From: Thalassotalea euphylliae
GTDB lineage: Bacteria; Pseudomonadota; Gammaproteobacteria; Enterobacterales; Alteromonadaceae
Assembly (NCBI RefSeq): GCF_003390335.1
Contig: NZ_QUOU01000001.1
Coordinates: 4,340,001-4,404,000, forward strand
Reading direction: 5' to 3'
DNA: 64,000 nt
Position numbers and translations under genes: made by a program. Positions within the stretch are counted from its first letter, which is position 1, and the number at the start of each line of letters is the position of its first letter. Under the pieces are notes generated by a model that made no database searches, had not been told where the DNA came from, and saw nothing but the letters and a program-made list of their open reading frames with translations. Positions 1 to 8,463 of the stretch are shown one piece after another.

Positions 1-374
1 GGGGTTGTTTCTGAAGACAGCCACAAGGTTTGTAAGTTTTCATCAATTAACCAGAGGTTTTCCACGTTAAGGTGTAACTGAAGGGCGTAAAACTGCTCGG
101 CAACTGCTTCGCTTAACGGGTTAAAAGTCGGCTGTTCATTGACACCGACAATATCCGAAAATGACTCAACCCAAATACGGATTTGGTTATCAAGGCGCGA
201 CTTTTCAACACTGAATTGGGCACTGCCTAGATTTAATTTGTCTCGTTGAAATTGGGTAAACTCATGCTCTAAGCGCCACAACGACAGACTGGAAAAGCCA
301 GCGCTCATCAAGAGCAAAGTGCCAACAATGAGGCACAGTAACTTTAATGGTACGCTGACAAAAGTGCGATTCAT
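1..374 (-). CDS. Membrane-anchored sensor protein, N-terminal part (cut by window edge)
   Basis: The reading frame is open from an ATG at 374 to the window edge, giving about 124 residues. The N-terminus has a basic start followed by a hydrophobic segment (about residues 8-30), then a polar, probably periplasmic stretch rich in Leu, Gln and Glu. This is the usual head of a membrane sensor such as a histidine kinase or a GGDEF/EAL protein. The output domain lies outside the window, so the class cannot be decided. The start codon follows the stop of the porin-like gene after a single base (TAA-C-ATG), so translation is probably coupled. With the PstS-like and porin-like genes upstream it forms a three-gene operon, which suggests sensing of a small periplasmic ligand. 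That role is inference. Confidence 0.7.
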   Translation of the reverse strand, partial: MNRTFVSVPLKLLCLIVGTLLLMSAGFSSLSLWRLEHEFTQFQRDKLNLGSAQFSVEKSRLDNQIRIWVESFSDIVGVNEQPTFNPLSEAVAEQFYALQLHLNVENLWLIDENLQTLWLSSETT

Positions 375-375
375 G

Positions 376-1575
376 TTAAAACCAGTACATCAGTTGAGCG
401 GCCCATAACTGCCAATACTTGTTGTCGTTGATCTGTGTATTGGGCACAACAACGGGCGTCAGCCGCGCGGTCCCTTCAACCCAGTGATGTTCCAACTGTA
501 ACTCCAAATGGTTGGCAATCTGGATAGACATCCCCACGACATTATCGTGTTGGAAACCAAAATAATTGGGCACTTGCCCATGGGTGGTCGCCATCAAGTT
601 GTTACCTTTTCGGTCGTCCTTATTCGCATAAAATCGCTCAAAACGCGCCAATAATTTAGTGCTGTTTGTCAGCTGGTAACGCGCTTGCAGGAAAAAACCT
701 TGGCCGATATTGTCTTGTTGGAAATCTGAGGTATAAAAGCCTTCAAGTAAGAAGCGCTCCTGCATTGCCTCGCCGCTAAACTCCCAAAGCTCTCCCTCAT
801 AACGGCCATTGACGAGATAACGCTGTAAAACAATCGTTGCATCGAGAAAATTGTCTGTTCTACCCATGTTATAAGCAAATTCACTGTCTAACGCTGAAAT
901 GCCAAACCGCCATTGACTCGCTTGCGGTTGCCAAAAGATGCTAGCTTGATGATCACGCTCGTGGCTCATGCGCCCCATCGCAAGTTCACTGAGAATAATT
1001 TCGGTTTGTTTATCCGAAATACTCGACGTGCCATAACTGAAATTAAAGTCAAATTCGCCCCACTGCTCGTTGTTGCGCTTGTACGCAATGGCAAGGCCAT
1101 CGCCACCCACGGCAATATCGCGAAAACCATCAAAGTAAATGCCTTGGGGGAGCACGATAGAAGGCCGAGTCATCGGCACATCACGAGTACTTGAGTAGAG
1201 CCAGTGATGGTTTTTATATCGTCCCAAATAAATATTGAGTTGGCTTTGCGGTGTTTGGAAAACCGACCAGTCTAACAAGGCGTAATCGATTCTAGCGCCT
1301 TCAGCAAGGCGATTACCGGCATTTAAATAAACTGCTTGCCCGGCAAGCCTGATTTGCTCGTTGACTTGATACGATGCGTTAATCCCTATTTCTGTCAGCT
1401 CTAGCGACGTATTACCATCATCGTTGACATAATCGCTCCCTTGCGACTTAGCGACTCCCTGAGCGATAAAGCCATGTACTTGCCAATCTCGCTCGGCAGC
1501 ATTAGCGTCAGTACTCGCTAGCGCAACACATAACCATATCAGTGCTTTGGCACTAGCCACTGATTTTAATAACAT
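376..1575 (-). CDS. Porin-like outer-membrane beta-barrel protein
   Basis: This 399-residue protein has a Sec signal peptide ending near ANA-AERDW. The mature chain has alternating hydrophobic/polar beta strands, many aromatic residues and a C-terminal strand ending LMYWF, the typical terminal aromatic signature of outer-membrane barrels. It has no plug domain or TonB box. The ATG is preceded by a strong GGAGG Shine-Dalgarno sequence that lies inside the 3' end of the upstream PstS-like gene (23-base overlap). The family is seen beside small phosphate-binding-like proteins and sensor proteins in marine gammaproteobacteria. A passive channel or a structural partner of the sensor is likely; the solute is unknown. 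Confidence 0.75.
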   Translation of the reverse strand: MLLKSVASAKALIWLCVALASTDANAAERDWQVHGFIAQGVAKSQGSDYVNDDGNTSLELTEIGINASYQVNEQIRLAGQAVYLNAGNRLAEGARIDYALLDWSVFQTPQSQLNIYLGRYKNHHWLYSSTRDVPMTRPSIVLPQGIYFDGFRDIAVGGDGLAIAYKRNNEQWGEFDFNFSYGTSSISDKQTEIILSELAMGRMSHERDHQASIFWQPQASQWRFGISALDSEFAYNMGRTDNFLDATIVLQRYLVNGRYEGELWEFSGEAMQERFLLEGFYTSDFQQDNIGQGFFLQARYQLTNSTKLLARFERFYANKDDRKGNNLMATTHGQVPNYFGFQHDNVVGMSIQIANHLELQLEHHWVEGTARLTPVVVPNTQINDNKYWQLWAAQLMYWF

Positions 1576-1975
1576 TTATTCCTCCTTGATGTGCCACTCC
1601 CTCACCATAACCAATTGCACCAGGAGTATTTCTGACTTCTTCCAGTAGTGTTGCGTGATCTTTAACGACAATCGGGGCACTGCCGACGCCGGAGAAAATC
1701 ATTTTGTTCCAAATTCGGTCGAGTTGATACGGAAATATCTTTAGGATCTCTTTTGAAAAGCGCTGGTGTAACGGGTCACTACTTGCCAAGACAAACACAA
1801 TAATGGGCTGCCCGTTGGGCCACCGGGTAATGCGTTTAGAAAATATTCTTCTCAGCTCAAGTTTCGACAGCTGAGTAGTCGAAGCCGATGGATGGACAAC
1901 GGCAGAAACCTCCGCGGCGAGTGAGGGAGCTGAACATAAAGCAAGGAAAATAACGAGGAGAATGAGCTTGTTAAT
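1553..1975 (-). CDS. Small PstS-like periplasmic substrate-binding protein, probable ATT start
   Basis: The frame encodes about 140 residues. It has a signal peptide (a basic start, then LILLVIFLALCSAPSLA-AEV) followed by a PstS-like fold: the LELRRIFSKRITRWPNGQP segment, then SSDPLHQRFSKEIL, and GAIGYGEG near the end. This matches the short stand-alone phosphate-ABC-like binding proteins of about 140 residues. No ATG, GTG or TTG exists between the in-frame stop near 2002 and the signal peptide. An ATT at 1975-1973 is spaced 7 bases from an AAGGA Shine-Dalgarno and gives the natural start MNKLILL. A shorter GTG start at 1798 would delete the signal peptide and half the domain. The gene overlaps the porin-like gene by 23 bases. 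A sequencing error at the start codon is the main alternative. Confidence 0.7.
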   Translation of the reverse strand: MNKLILLVIFLALCSAPSLAAEVSAVVHPSASTTQLSKLELRRIFSKRITRWPNGQPIIVFVLASSDPLHQRFSKEILKIFPYQLDRIWNKMIFSGVGSAPIVVKDHATLLEEVRNTPGAIGYGEGVAHQGGINVIKISG

Positions 1976-2287
1976 AACAACGTCCTTGTGTACTTCACTA
2001 TGTTAACGAGCACAGCGCTATGGCTACAGTTTATTGCCACACAATTAGTTGAACAGAAACAAATAGATGCGAGCAATTAAGTTATTGTAGTTAATTTACT
2101 CAAACTCGCAAAGCATTTTACATACTTCAGTGATTAGACCAGTATTTTGCTGCCAAATTCGTCGAAATCACTATAATGTGTCGAAAATTAAATTTTAAGG
2201 TGATTTTTTGCGCAACACGGTTCTCATCTTAAATCTTTTGTGACAACATCAATAGTTAATAACATTTTTCACGCAAAATTGATAAAG
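1976..2287. other. Divergent intergenic region upstream of the PstS-like gene and aroQ
   Basis: These 312 bases separate the minus-strand sensor operon from aroQ. They hold the AAGGA ribosome-binding site of the PstS-like gene (minus, about 1983-1987) and a candidate plus-strand promoter. I see no convincing small gene. Confidence 0.5.
2147..2177 (+). promoter_or_regulatory. Candidate sigma-70 promoter of aroQ-accBC
   Basis: A perfect TATAAT at 2172-2177 is preceded by TTGCTG at 2147-2152 with a rather long 19-base spacer. It lies about 110 bases before the aroQ ATG. The -10 match is clear; the -35 assignment is weak. Confidence 0.4.
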
Positions 2288-2746
2288 ATGACTGCAAAAT
2301 TCAACATTCTGGTACTTAACGGCCCCAATTTAAACATGCTTGGCAAGCGTGAACCAGAGGTTTACGGTCGCGAAACGCTGGCCGAAATCATGACGAATTT
2401 AACTCAAGCGGCTGAGCAAAAAGGCATTACCTTAACGCACTTTCAACATAATTCAGAAGGTGCACTGATTGATAAAATTCATCAATCTTTTGAAAAAATT
2501 GATTTTATTATTTTCAACCCAGCAGCCTATACCCATACCAGTATCGCGCTGCGTGACGCACTGTTATCAGTAAGCATTCCATTTATTGAAGTGCATTTAT
2601 CAAACGTACATCAGCGCGAACCTTTCAGGCATCACTCTTACTTTTCAGATGTCGCGGTTGGCGTTATTTGCGGTTTAGGTAGTCATGGTTATTTTTGTGC
2701 ACTCGATAGTGCACATCAGCAATTAGTAAATTTAGCACTCGCGTAA
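2288..2746 (+). CDS. aroQ: Type II 3-dehydroquinate dehydratase
   Basis: It catalyses dehydration of 3-dehydroquinate to 3-dehydroshikimate, the third step of the shikimate pathway, in the cytoplasm as a dodecamer. The protein shows the family landmarks in order: LVLNGPNLNMLGKREPEVYG with the lid Arg and catalytic Tyr, HFQHNSEG, FNPAAYTHTSIALRDAL, PFIEVHLSN and REPFRHHSY. I chose the ATG at 2288 (MTAKFNILVL, 152 residues) because homologues start there. An in-frame GTG at 2240 would add 16 unrelated residues and has no ribosome-binding site. It leads an aroQ-accB-accC cluster, an arrangement conserved in many gammaproteobacteria, and shares transcription with the fatty-acid genes by position. 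Confidence 0.95.
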   Translation: MTAKFNILVLNGPNLNMLGKREPEVYGRETLAEIMTNLTQAAEQKGITLTHFQHNSEGALIDKIHQSFEKIDFIIFNPAAYTHTSIALRDALLSVSIPFIEVHLSNVHQREPFRHHSYFSDVAVGVICGLGSHGYFCALDSAHQQLVNLALA

Positions 2747-2802
2747 GTTACGCGCAGCGCCGAGCATAAATAAGAATCCACACGCGACAACAAGGTGTAA
2801 AC

Positions 2803-3261
2803 ATGGATATTAGAAAAATCAAAAAACTGATCGAACTCGTTGAAGAATCAGGTATTAACGAAATTGAAATTTCTGAAGGCGAAGAGTCTATTCGCATTAA
2901 CAAAGGCGGCACTATGGTGGCTGCACCTGTTATGCAAGCTGCGCCAATGGCGGCACCAGCACCAGTAGCACCTGCTGCTGCACCCGCAGCGCCTGCAGAG
3001 GCAGCAAGTGCACCAGCGGCACTTTCAGGCCACATTGTACGTTCACCTATGGTGGGTACTTTCTACGCTTCACCATCACCTGACGCACCATCATTTGTTG
3101 AAGTAGGTCAACACGTTAACGCTGGCGATACTTTATGTATTGTTGAAGCGATGAAGATGATGAACCAAATCGAAGCAGACAAGTCTGGTGTCATTAAAGA
3201 GATCTTAGCGCAAAACGAAGACGCTATTGAATTTGACCAACCGCTATTCATCATTGAATAA
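2803..3261 (+). CDS. accB: Acetyl-CoA carboxylase biotin carboxyl carrier protein
   Basis: It carries biotin between the biotin carboxylase and carboxyltransferase parts of acetyl-CoA carboxylase, the committed step of fatty acid synthesis. The 152-residue protein starts MDIRKIKKLIELVEESG. It has an Ala/Pro-rich flexible linker (about residues 46-75), then the biotinyl domain with PMVGTFYASPSPDAPSFV (including the thumb region) and the biotinylation motif EAMKMM. The modified lysine is Lys118, four less than Lys122 in E. coli. accC follows after 23 bases, so the two subunits are co-expressed. Confidence 0.97.
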   Translation: MDIRKIKKLIELVEESGINEIEISEGEESIRINKGGTMVAAPVMQAAPMAAPAPVAPAAAPAAPAEAASAPAALSGHIVRSPMVGTFYASPSPDAPSFVEVGQHVNAGDTLCIVEAMKMMNQIEADKSGVIKEILAQNEDAIEFDQPLFIIE

Positions 3262-3284
3262 GCCCAACCATTAAGGGTAATTTC

Positions 3285-4631
3285 ATGTTAGAAAAAGTAG
3301 TTATCGCCAACCGAGGAGAAATTGCATTGCGCATTCTGCGCGCGTGTAAAGAACTCGGTATTAAAACGGTAGCGGTGCACTCAACAGCGGATCGCAATCT
3401 TAAACACGTACTGCTGGCCGACGAAACCATTTGTATTGGTAAGCCACCAGCGACAGAAAGTTACTTAGACATTCCAAGTATTATTACCGCAGCAGAAGTC
3501 ACTAATGCCGTGGCAATTCACCCAGGTTATGGCTTCTTAGCTGAAAATGCCGACTTTGCCGAGCAAGTTGAGCAATCAGGCTTCACTTTTATTGGTCCAA
3601 AAGCAGAAAGTATTCGCATTATGGGTGATAAAGTCGCTGCAATTCGCGCGATGAAAGCTGCTGGCGTACCTTGTGTACCTGGCTCTGATGGCCCATTAAC
3701 TGACGACAACGAAGCCAACCTTGCTCACGGTAAGCGCATTGGCTACCCAGTGATCATCAAAGCCTCTGGTGGTGGCGGTGGTCGTGGTATGCGCGTGGTA
3801 CGCGAAGAGTCAGAGCTATTAGAAGCGATTCAGCTTACCAAAACGGAAGCACGCCAAGCGTTCAACAACGATATGGTTTACATGGAAAAATTCCTAGAAA
3901 ACCCTCGTCACGTTGAAATCCAAGTCATCGCCGACGGCCAAGGTAATGCCATTCACTTAGGTGAGCGTGATTGCTCGATGCAGCGTCGTCACCAGAAAGT
4001 CGTGGAAGAAGCACCAGCGCCGGGCATTACCCCGGAAATGCGCGCCAAAATTGGTGAGCGTTGCTGTAATGCTTGTATCGAAATTGATTACCGCGGTGCG
4101 GGCACGTTCGAATTCCTATACGAAAACGGTGAGTTCTACTTTATTGAAATGAACACCCGTATTCAGGTAGAGCACCCTGTGACTGAGATGATCACAGGTG
4201 TTGATTTGATCAAAGAGCAACTGCGTGTTGCTGCGGGTCAACCGCTGTCGTACACGCAAGAAGACATTAAAATTGCCGGTCACGCCATTGAGTGTCGTAT
4301 CAATGCCGAAGACCCACGCACGTTTATTCCTTCACCGGGTAAAATCACTCGCTTCCACCCACCAGGTGGCTTAGGTGTGCGCTGGGATTCTCACATTTAT
4401 GCCGACTACTCAGTGCCACCGCACTATGATTCAATGGTAGGTAAGTTGATCACTTATGGTGATAATCGTGCCGTGGCGATTGCTCGTATGCGCAATGCGT
4501 TAAACGAGCTAGTAGTTGATGGTATTAAAACCAACATCGCCCTTCACCAAGATATTTTAAGTGATGAAGGCTTTGTTAACGGTGGTGCGAATATTCACTA
4601 CCTAGAGAAAAAACTCGCTGAGCAAGAATAG
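3285..4631 (+). CDS. accC: Acetyl-CoA carboxylase biotin carboxylase subunit
   Basis: It uses ATP and bicarbonate to carboxylate the biotin on AccB. The length of 448 residues is standard. The order is an N-terminal pre-ATP-grasp domain (MLEKVVIANRGEIALRI), the ATP-grasp with the glycine-rich loop KASGGGGGRGMR (about 160-171), the active-site segment MNTRIQVEHPVTE (about 289-301), and a C-terminal domain with ECRINAEDP. It closes the aroQ-accB-accC operon and is followed by a clear rho-independent terminator. Confidence 0.98.
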   Translation: MLEKVVIANRGEIALRILRACKELGIKTVAVHSTADRNLKHVLLADETICIGKPPATESYLDIPSIITAAEVTNAVAIHPGYGFLAENADFAEQVEQSGFTFIGPKAESIRIMGDKVAAIRAMKAAGVPCVPGSDGPLTDDNEANLAHGKRIGYPVIIKASGGGGGRGMRVVREESELLEAIQLTKTEARQAFNNDMVYMEKFLENPRHVEIQVIADGQGNAIHLGERDCSMQRRHQKVVEEAPAPGITPEMRAKIGERCCNACIEIDYRGAGTFEFLYENGEFYFIEMNTRIQVEHPVTEMITGVDLIKEQLRVAAGQPLSYTQEDIKIAGHAIECRINAEDPRTFIPSPGKITRFHPPGGLGVRWDSHIYADYSVPPHYDSMVGKLITYGDNRAVAIARMRNALNELVVDGIKTNIALHQDILSDEGFVNGGANIHYLEKKLAEQE

Positions 4632-4661
4632 CGCTTAATTATCCGTTATTTGCTCAACAAA

Positions 4662-4687
4662 AACGCTAACTTAGGTTAGCGTTTTTT
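4662..4687 (+). terminator. Rho-independent terminator after accC
   Basis: A 9-bp perfect stem (AACGCTAAC / GTTAGCGTT) with a TTAG loop runs into six T residues, 31 bases after the accC stop. Confidence 0.9.
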
Positions 4688-4738
4688 ATATTCGAAATAT
4701 TTCGTATACTGCCTGCTCACTAAAGATAAGTGCTAAAA

Positions 4739-4921
4739 ATGTCTGAGATAACCACAGTGCAACCTTTACAAGATCAACGAGAAAAGCCAAATCCGCCTGC
4801 GGATGACGATTGCTGTGGCGGCGGTGCTTGTTGCCCCTGTGTGTGGGATGACTACTACGAGAGACTGCAAAAGTGGCGCATTCAGCAAGCAAAAATCAGA
4901 GAGCAACACGGCGAAGCCTAA
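4739..4921 (+). CDS. Oxidoreductase-like domain protein (Cys-rich, about 60 residues)
   Basis: A short protein whose core reads PPADDDCCGGGACCPCVWDDYYERL. This is the Pfam Oxidored-like pattern (Pro-rich start, DCC-G-G-C-PCVWD-Y, then a helix). Five cysteines in ten residues suggest metal or redox chemistry, but the family has no established bacterial function. The start is taken at the ATG at 4739; a GTG at 4730 in frame would add three residues. It stands alone between the accC terminator and the convergent DUF748 gene, whose end is 45 bases away. Confidence 0.75.
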   Translation: MSEITTVQPLQDQREKPNPPADDDCCGGGACCPCVWDDYYERLQKWRIQQAKIREQHGEA

Positions 4922-4966
4922 GCTCTTCTCTGCCTTGAATCGCAGCGCAAAACCTTACTAACCCGC

Positions 4967-7603
4967 TTATTTTATGGCAAAAGTCAGCCGAGACTTGGCT
5001 TGGCTCTCATCCTCAATCCTTGCTTGGCAATGAATAATGCGTTCGGCGTCAATGCCCAGCTCCTCAATTAAATGATCGGTAAATTTATCTAACCGAGCCT
5101 CCCCAAACGCGATAAGTTGAATATTTGGCTCGGCTACTGCAGTGCCCGCTGAGTTTGTTATATCCAAGGCATTCACTTTGGGACAGATCACCACTTGCGC
5201 ACTTTCTTGCTGCGCCATCACCGCAGCCAGTTGCTTAGCATATGCCAGTTGAGGCTCCAAAAGTGCTAATTGGCCAGATTGATACGGTAAATCTTCCATC
5301 GAAATTTCGAACAGAGAATCACTCGCCAGCATAGCCACTGTGATGATGTTGGCATAAGGTAAGAAGGTTTGGATCATATAATTCTTCGCCCCTTCTTTGA
5401 GCGCCTTTTCCGTAATTAAGGAAATTAAACCACCAATGCCTAAGTTTGGTTGATTAATATCACCCGTCAGCGGGAATGTTAACTCAATATTGCCTTGGCT
5501 GTCGGCCAATTGGCCAATCGCCGCATTGATGGGAATAAGACTGCCACTCGTTTTTTTTGAGTCCTTTTTGGGGGCTGACGTTAACGCCATTGCTTTGAGC
5601 AAGGTGGTCACTTCACCATTAATCTGCTGTTCCTGCAACTTTAGGGCAAAGTCTGACGTTAGCTGACCTTGACTAATTCTGTGACCAATGGCGTCGACAA
5701 CATAGGGGGAATAGGTTGCTAGGTTAACAGAAGAGAGCTTCCCTTTAATATTCAAATCCAGATGCTCAGTAAAAGGATAGATATCACCAGCAACTTCAAT
5801 CTTGGCTCGCTTGCCAAGTTGGCCGTTTAATACAAATGGACTAGCCTGGGTTGGCGCTAGTGAATTGATGTTTTTCAGGTTGAACTCATCTATGAGCAAG
5901 CGCTGAGTAACGGGCTCACTCGGCGTATAGTCAAACATGTTTAGCTCGGCGGCTCCTGAAATCGCAATATTATCAATGTGAACTGTGGTGACTGATTCGT
6001 CAGTTGCTTTTGTTTCTGACGGTTCAGCAAGTGGAGTTTCCTGTTTAGCTACGAGATTAGCTGTAGAAGCTTGTTGGCTTTGCTCTGTTTTCACTGCAGG
6101 CAAAACGGCTTGAGTTGATTCTTGATTCGAAGACTCTGGTACAACTGGCGGCGCGAGCACCCAGTTTTCGGCTGGCATGAGCTGACTTTTATATACTGTC
6201 GCACGTTTAAGTTTAAGGGCAATATCAGCAATATTTAACGCAGCAGGAGCAATAGGCGATGTAGAGGAAGTAAAAGATAGTGCGGTAATATCAAGCATAT
6301 CAATGTCAAGCAAAGCGTCTGGTTGCTCACCATTTAACGCGATTGAATGCAACGCTTGTGCTTGTGAAATAATGCCGTTGCTTAGGCTCAACGATGCGAT
6401 ATCGATCGCTTGCTCTGTAACCTTTACATTAAGATCATTGACGATAATCTCTTCAATGGCTGCTAACGTGTCGCCATTGGCGAGCAACCAGTTCAGTTGA
6501 TGAAGCGACAATTGCGCGAGCAAGCTCCCTTCCAGATTGTCAGCGAGTTCACCTGTGCCACTTGCACCCACTTGCTCAGCTGAACCTAATGGCTCCCCTA
6601 CACCCAATGGCTTCGCGGTGCGCATCGCGAACTGCTCTGAAGCCAAGTTTATTGCCATATCGCCGAGTTTCAGCGTTGAACCATCAAGCGCATCAGCTGA
6701 TCCTTCGGGTAAGGTTAACGCCAGCGTGTTTAACTTGAATTGCGTGTCTAAATCGGCAATTTGCCAATAAGCACCTTGAGCTTTTTCCGTTTTAGTTAGT
6801 CTCGCTGTTGAAGCTAAGTCAGCCATGCCTGAGAGTTGACTATCCTGTGGTAGCCATTGCATAAAGTCTTCAATTCGAGCTTTGGCTTCGAACTTTCGAA
6901 CGTCAATTTGAGTTACTTTTTCAAGGTGACTCAAGGTTAGCTCAACATTGAATGGCTGGCGGTTAAAATCACTTTCTAACGCGAGATTAAAAGCAATTTC
7001 CGGCACTGGACTTTGCGAGCGCTGAGAGGCGTTCAATTCCCTGATGGCCAAGCGATGCACTAACCAAGTATGCTCTCGCTTCGCTTTCAGTGAAAAACTA
7101 AGATTCTCAAGCGTTAACAAGTCTCCGCGAACGGACCACACTTGCGTATTATCGCCGCTAGGAGCCCTGCCCTCTTTTGATGGCTTAGCTGTTGAATTTT
7201 CTGAGCGAGGTTGCCAGCCAGAAAAAGACACCTGAGAGTCAGCAAGCTCGCTGAACACTTGAATACCATGTAAATCAACAAACTCAACGTGTATTTCGCC
7301 TTTGATTAGCTGCCAAGTGTCCAGTTTAATTGCTAGGTGTTGCAGCGTGAGCATTGATGTTGTGTCTAAAGCTGTCGAGTTTTCTTGCTGACTCGCCGGA
7401 CGATGATTGAGCGAGAACTGCTCTACTTCAATTGCCGAAATGAAAGGATTAACGGTTAGTTGCTGAATATCAACAGCGAGATTTTGCTGTGCTAGTGATT
7501 TATTGGCAAAGTACACGACGACAGGGGCGCTGGCGTACATCACTAGCAACAGCAGAACAATGAAAAAAACACCTAAGGTTGACCATTTATTGACGATTTT
7601 CAT
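4967..7603 (-). CDS. DUF748 / AsmA-like large inner-membrane-anchored protein
   Basis: This 878-residue protein has one N-terminal transmembrane helix (about residues 10-30, LGVFFIVLLLLVMYASAPVVV) and a long periplasmic region. YFANKSLAQQNLAVDIQQLTVN followed by VNPFISAIEVEQF is the typical start of DUF748 proteins. The middle is rich in Ala, Ser, Gln and Glu (about 480-530) and probably disordered. The C-terminal third has the DUF748 block with LDLNIKGKLSSVNLATYSPY, GQLTSDFALKL and IQTFLPYANIITVAML. DUF748 is related to AsmA/TamB-like repeats implicated in lipid transport between membranes; the specific function here is unknown. It is monocistronic by spacing. Confidence 0.8.
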   Translation of the reverse strand: MKIVNKWSTLGVFFIVLLLLVMYASAPVVVYFANKSLAQQNLAVDIQQLTVNPFISAIEVEQFSLNHRPASQQENSTALDTTSMLTLQHLAIKLDTWQLIKGEIHVEFVDLHGIQVFSELADSQVSFSGWQPRSENSTAKPSKEGRAPSGDNTQVWSVRGDLLTLENLSFSLKAKREHTWLVHRLAIRELNASQRSQSPVPEIAFNLALESDFNRQPFNVELTLSHLEKVTQIDVRKFEAKARIEDFMQWLPQDSQLSGMADLASTARLTKTEKAQGAYWQIADLDTQFKLNTLALTLPEGSADALDGSTLKLGDMAINLASEQFAMRTAKPLGVGEPLGSAEQVGASGTGELADNLEGSLLAQLSLHQLNWLLANGDTLAAIEEIIVNDLNVKVTEQAIDIASLSLSNGIISQAQALHSIALNGEQPDALLDIDMLDITALSFTSSTSPIAPAALNIADIALKLKRATVYKSQLMPAENWVLAPPVVPESSNQESTQAVLPAVKTEQSQQASTANLVAKQETPLAEPSETKATDESVTTVHIDNIAISGAAELNMFDYTPSEPVTQRLLIDEFNLKNINSLAPTQASPFVLNGQLGKRAKIEVAGDIYPFTEHLDLNIKGKLSSVNLATYSPYVVDAIGHRISQGQLTSDFALKLQEQQINGEVTTLLKAMALTSAPKKDSKKTSGSLIPINAAIGQLADSQGNIELTFPLTGDINQPNLGIGGLISLITEKALKEGAKNYMIQTFLPYANIITVAMLASDSLFEISMEDLPYQSGQLALLEPQLAYAKQLAAVMAQQESAQVVICPKVNALDITNSAGTAVAEPNIQLIAFGEARLDKFTDHLIEELGIDAERIIHCQARIEDESQAKSRLTFAIK

Positions 7604-7625
7604 TGCCTACCTGCTATTAATTTAT

Positions 7626-7677
7626 GCTATTGATTAATACTAGCTAGCAGCGTGCTAACTATTACTTAATCAATAGC
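7626..7677. repeat. 12-bp perfect inverted repeat upstream of the DUF748 gene
   Basis: GCTATTGATTAA at 7626-7637 and its exact reverse complement at 7666-7677 flank a 28-base spacer that itself contains AGCTAGCAGCGTGCT. It sits between the end of elbB and the start of the DUF748 gene, both on the minus strand, so it could be an operator of the latter or a processing hairpin after elbB. No T-run is present. Confidence 0.55.
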
Positions 7678-7732
7678 TTAGCGCATAAATTACGTAGATT
7701 AAAATTTCTCCGTAAGATAGCCAGCCGTAGTA

Positions 7733-8386
7733 CTAAGTCATTGCTAGCACTTGTTTTACTAGTTTGCCAATGCCCTCCGCGGCTTGTGAGATATTGCCTG
7801 CCAGCATATAGGCCGGCGTGCTGACCACTTTGCGCGCTTCGTCGACAACAAACTCAGACACCGGGCATTCAATATGCTCCCCCCCCAGCGCAGTCACGCC
7901 TGCGGCAGTATCGGCATCAGTACCAATTGTTGCTTTTGCGCCTTGGCCATACACCATAGGGATCATTGCTGGTGAAATACAAATATAACCCGCTGGCTTA
8001 CCTTCATTGGCAAAGCTTTGACAGGCAGCTAATACATCCGCATTCATTGATGCTTCGCCGCCGTTAACGGCAAAATCACATAAATTCTTTGCTGCGCCAA
8101 AGCCGCCCGGTAATAGCAAGGCATCAAATTCATCAGCATTAAGCTCAGTCACTGGCTTAATTTCGCCACGGGCAATACGCGCAGCTTCAACGAGTACATT
8201 GCGAGACTCTTGCTCCGCGACTTCTCCCGTCAGGTGATTTACCACATGCATTTGCGCAACATCAGGCGCAAAACATTGATACTGAGCACCATTTTGCTCA
8301 ACCGATAACATAGTGATCACCGCCTCGTGAATCTCGCTGCCATCAAAGACACCACAGCCACTTAAAATAATTGCGACTTTTTTCAT
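7733..8386 (-). CDS. elbB: ElbB, glyoxalase III-like DJ-1/PfpI-family protein
   Basis: It belongs to the DJ-1/PfpI superfamily; the E. coli member ElbB (YhbL) has glyoxalase activity in vitro and has been linked to isoprenoid synthesis. The 217-residue length fits. Landmarks are the start KKVAIILSGCGVFDGSEIHEAV, then FAPDV-Q-HVVNHLTGE, ESRNVLVEAARIARG, LLLPGGFGAAKNLCDFA, the nucleophile elbow GYICISPAM with its cysteine (about residue 135), and a C-terminal STPAYMLAGNISQ. It is followed at 8464 by an exporter gene on the same strand, but there is no sign that the two are functionally linked. Confidence 0.92.
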   Translation of the reverse strand: MKKVAIILSGCGVFDGSEIHEAVITMLSVEQNGAQYQCFAPDVAQMHVVNHLTGEVAEQESRNVLVEAARIARGEIKPVTELNADEFDALLLPGGFGAAKNLCDFAVNGGEASMNADVLAACQSFANEGKPAGYICISPAMIPMVYGQGAKATIGTDADTAAGVTALGGEHIECPVSEFVVDEARKVVSTPAYMLAGNISQAAEGIGKLVKQVLAMT

Positions 8387-8463
8387 TGTTGTTTCCTTAT
8401 TCGTTAAATTGAGTATGTGAGTTAAGCCATTCAGCCCAGCCTGTCACTTAGGCTTAGTCAGGC

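Noticed and set aside
1852..2076. Minus-strand open frame of 74 codons upstream of the PstS-like gene
   Set aside because: It runs in another frame across the signal-peptide region; its translation has no family likeness, whereas the overlapping frame continues smoothly into the conserved PstS-like domain.
2240..2287. GTG start of aroQ at 2240
   Set aside because: It adds 16 residues absent from the family and has no Shine-Dalgarno sequence; the ATG at 2288 matches the usual start.
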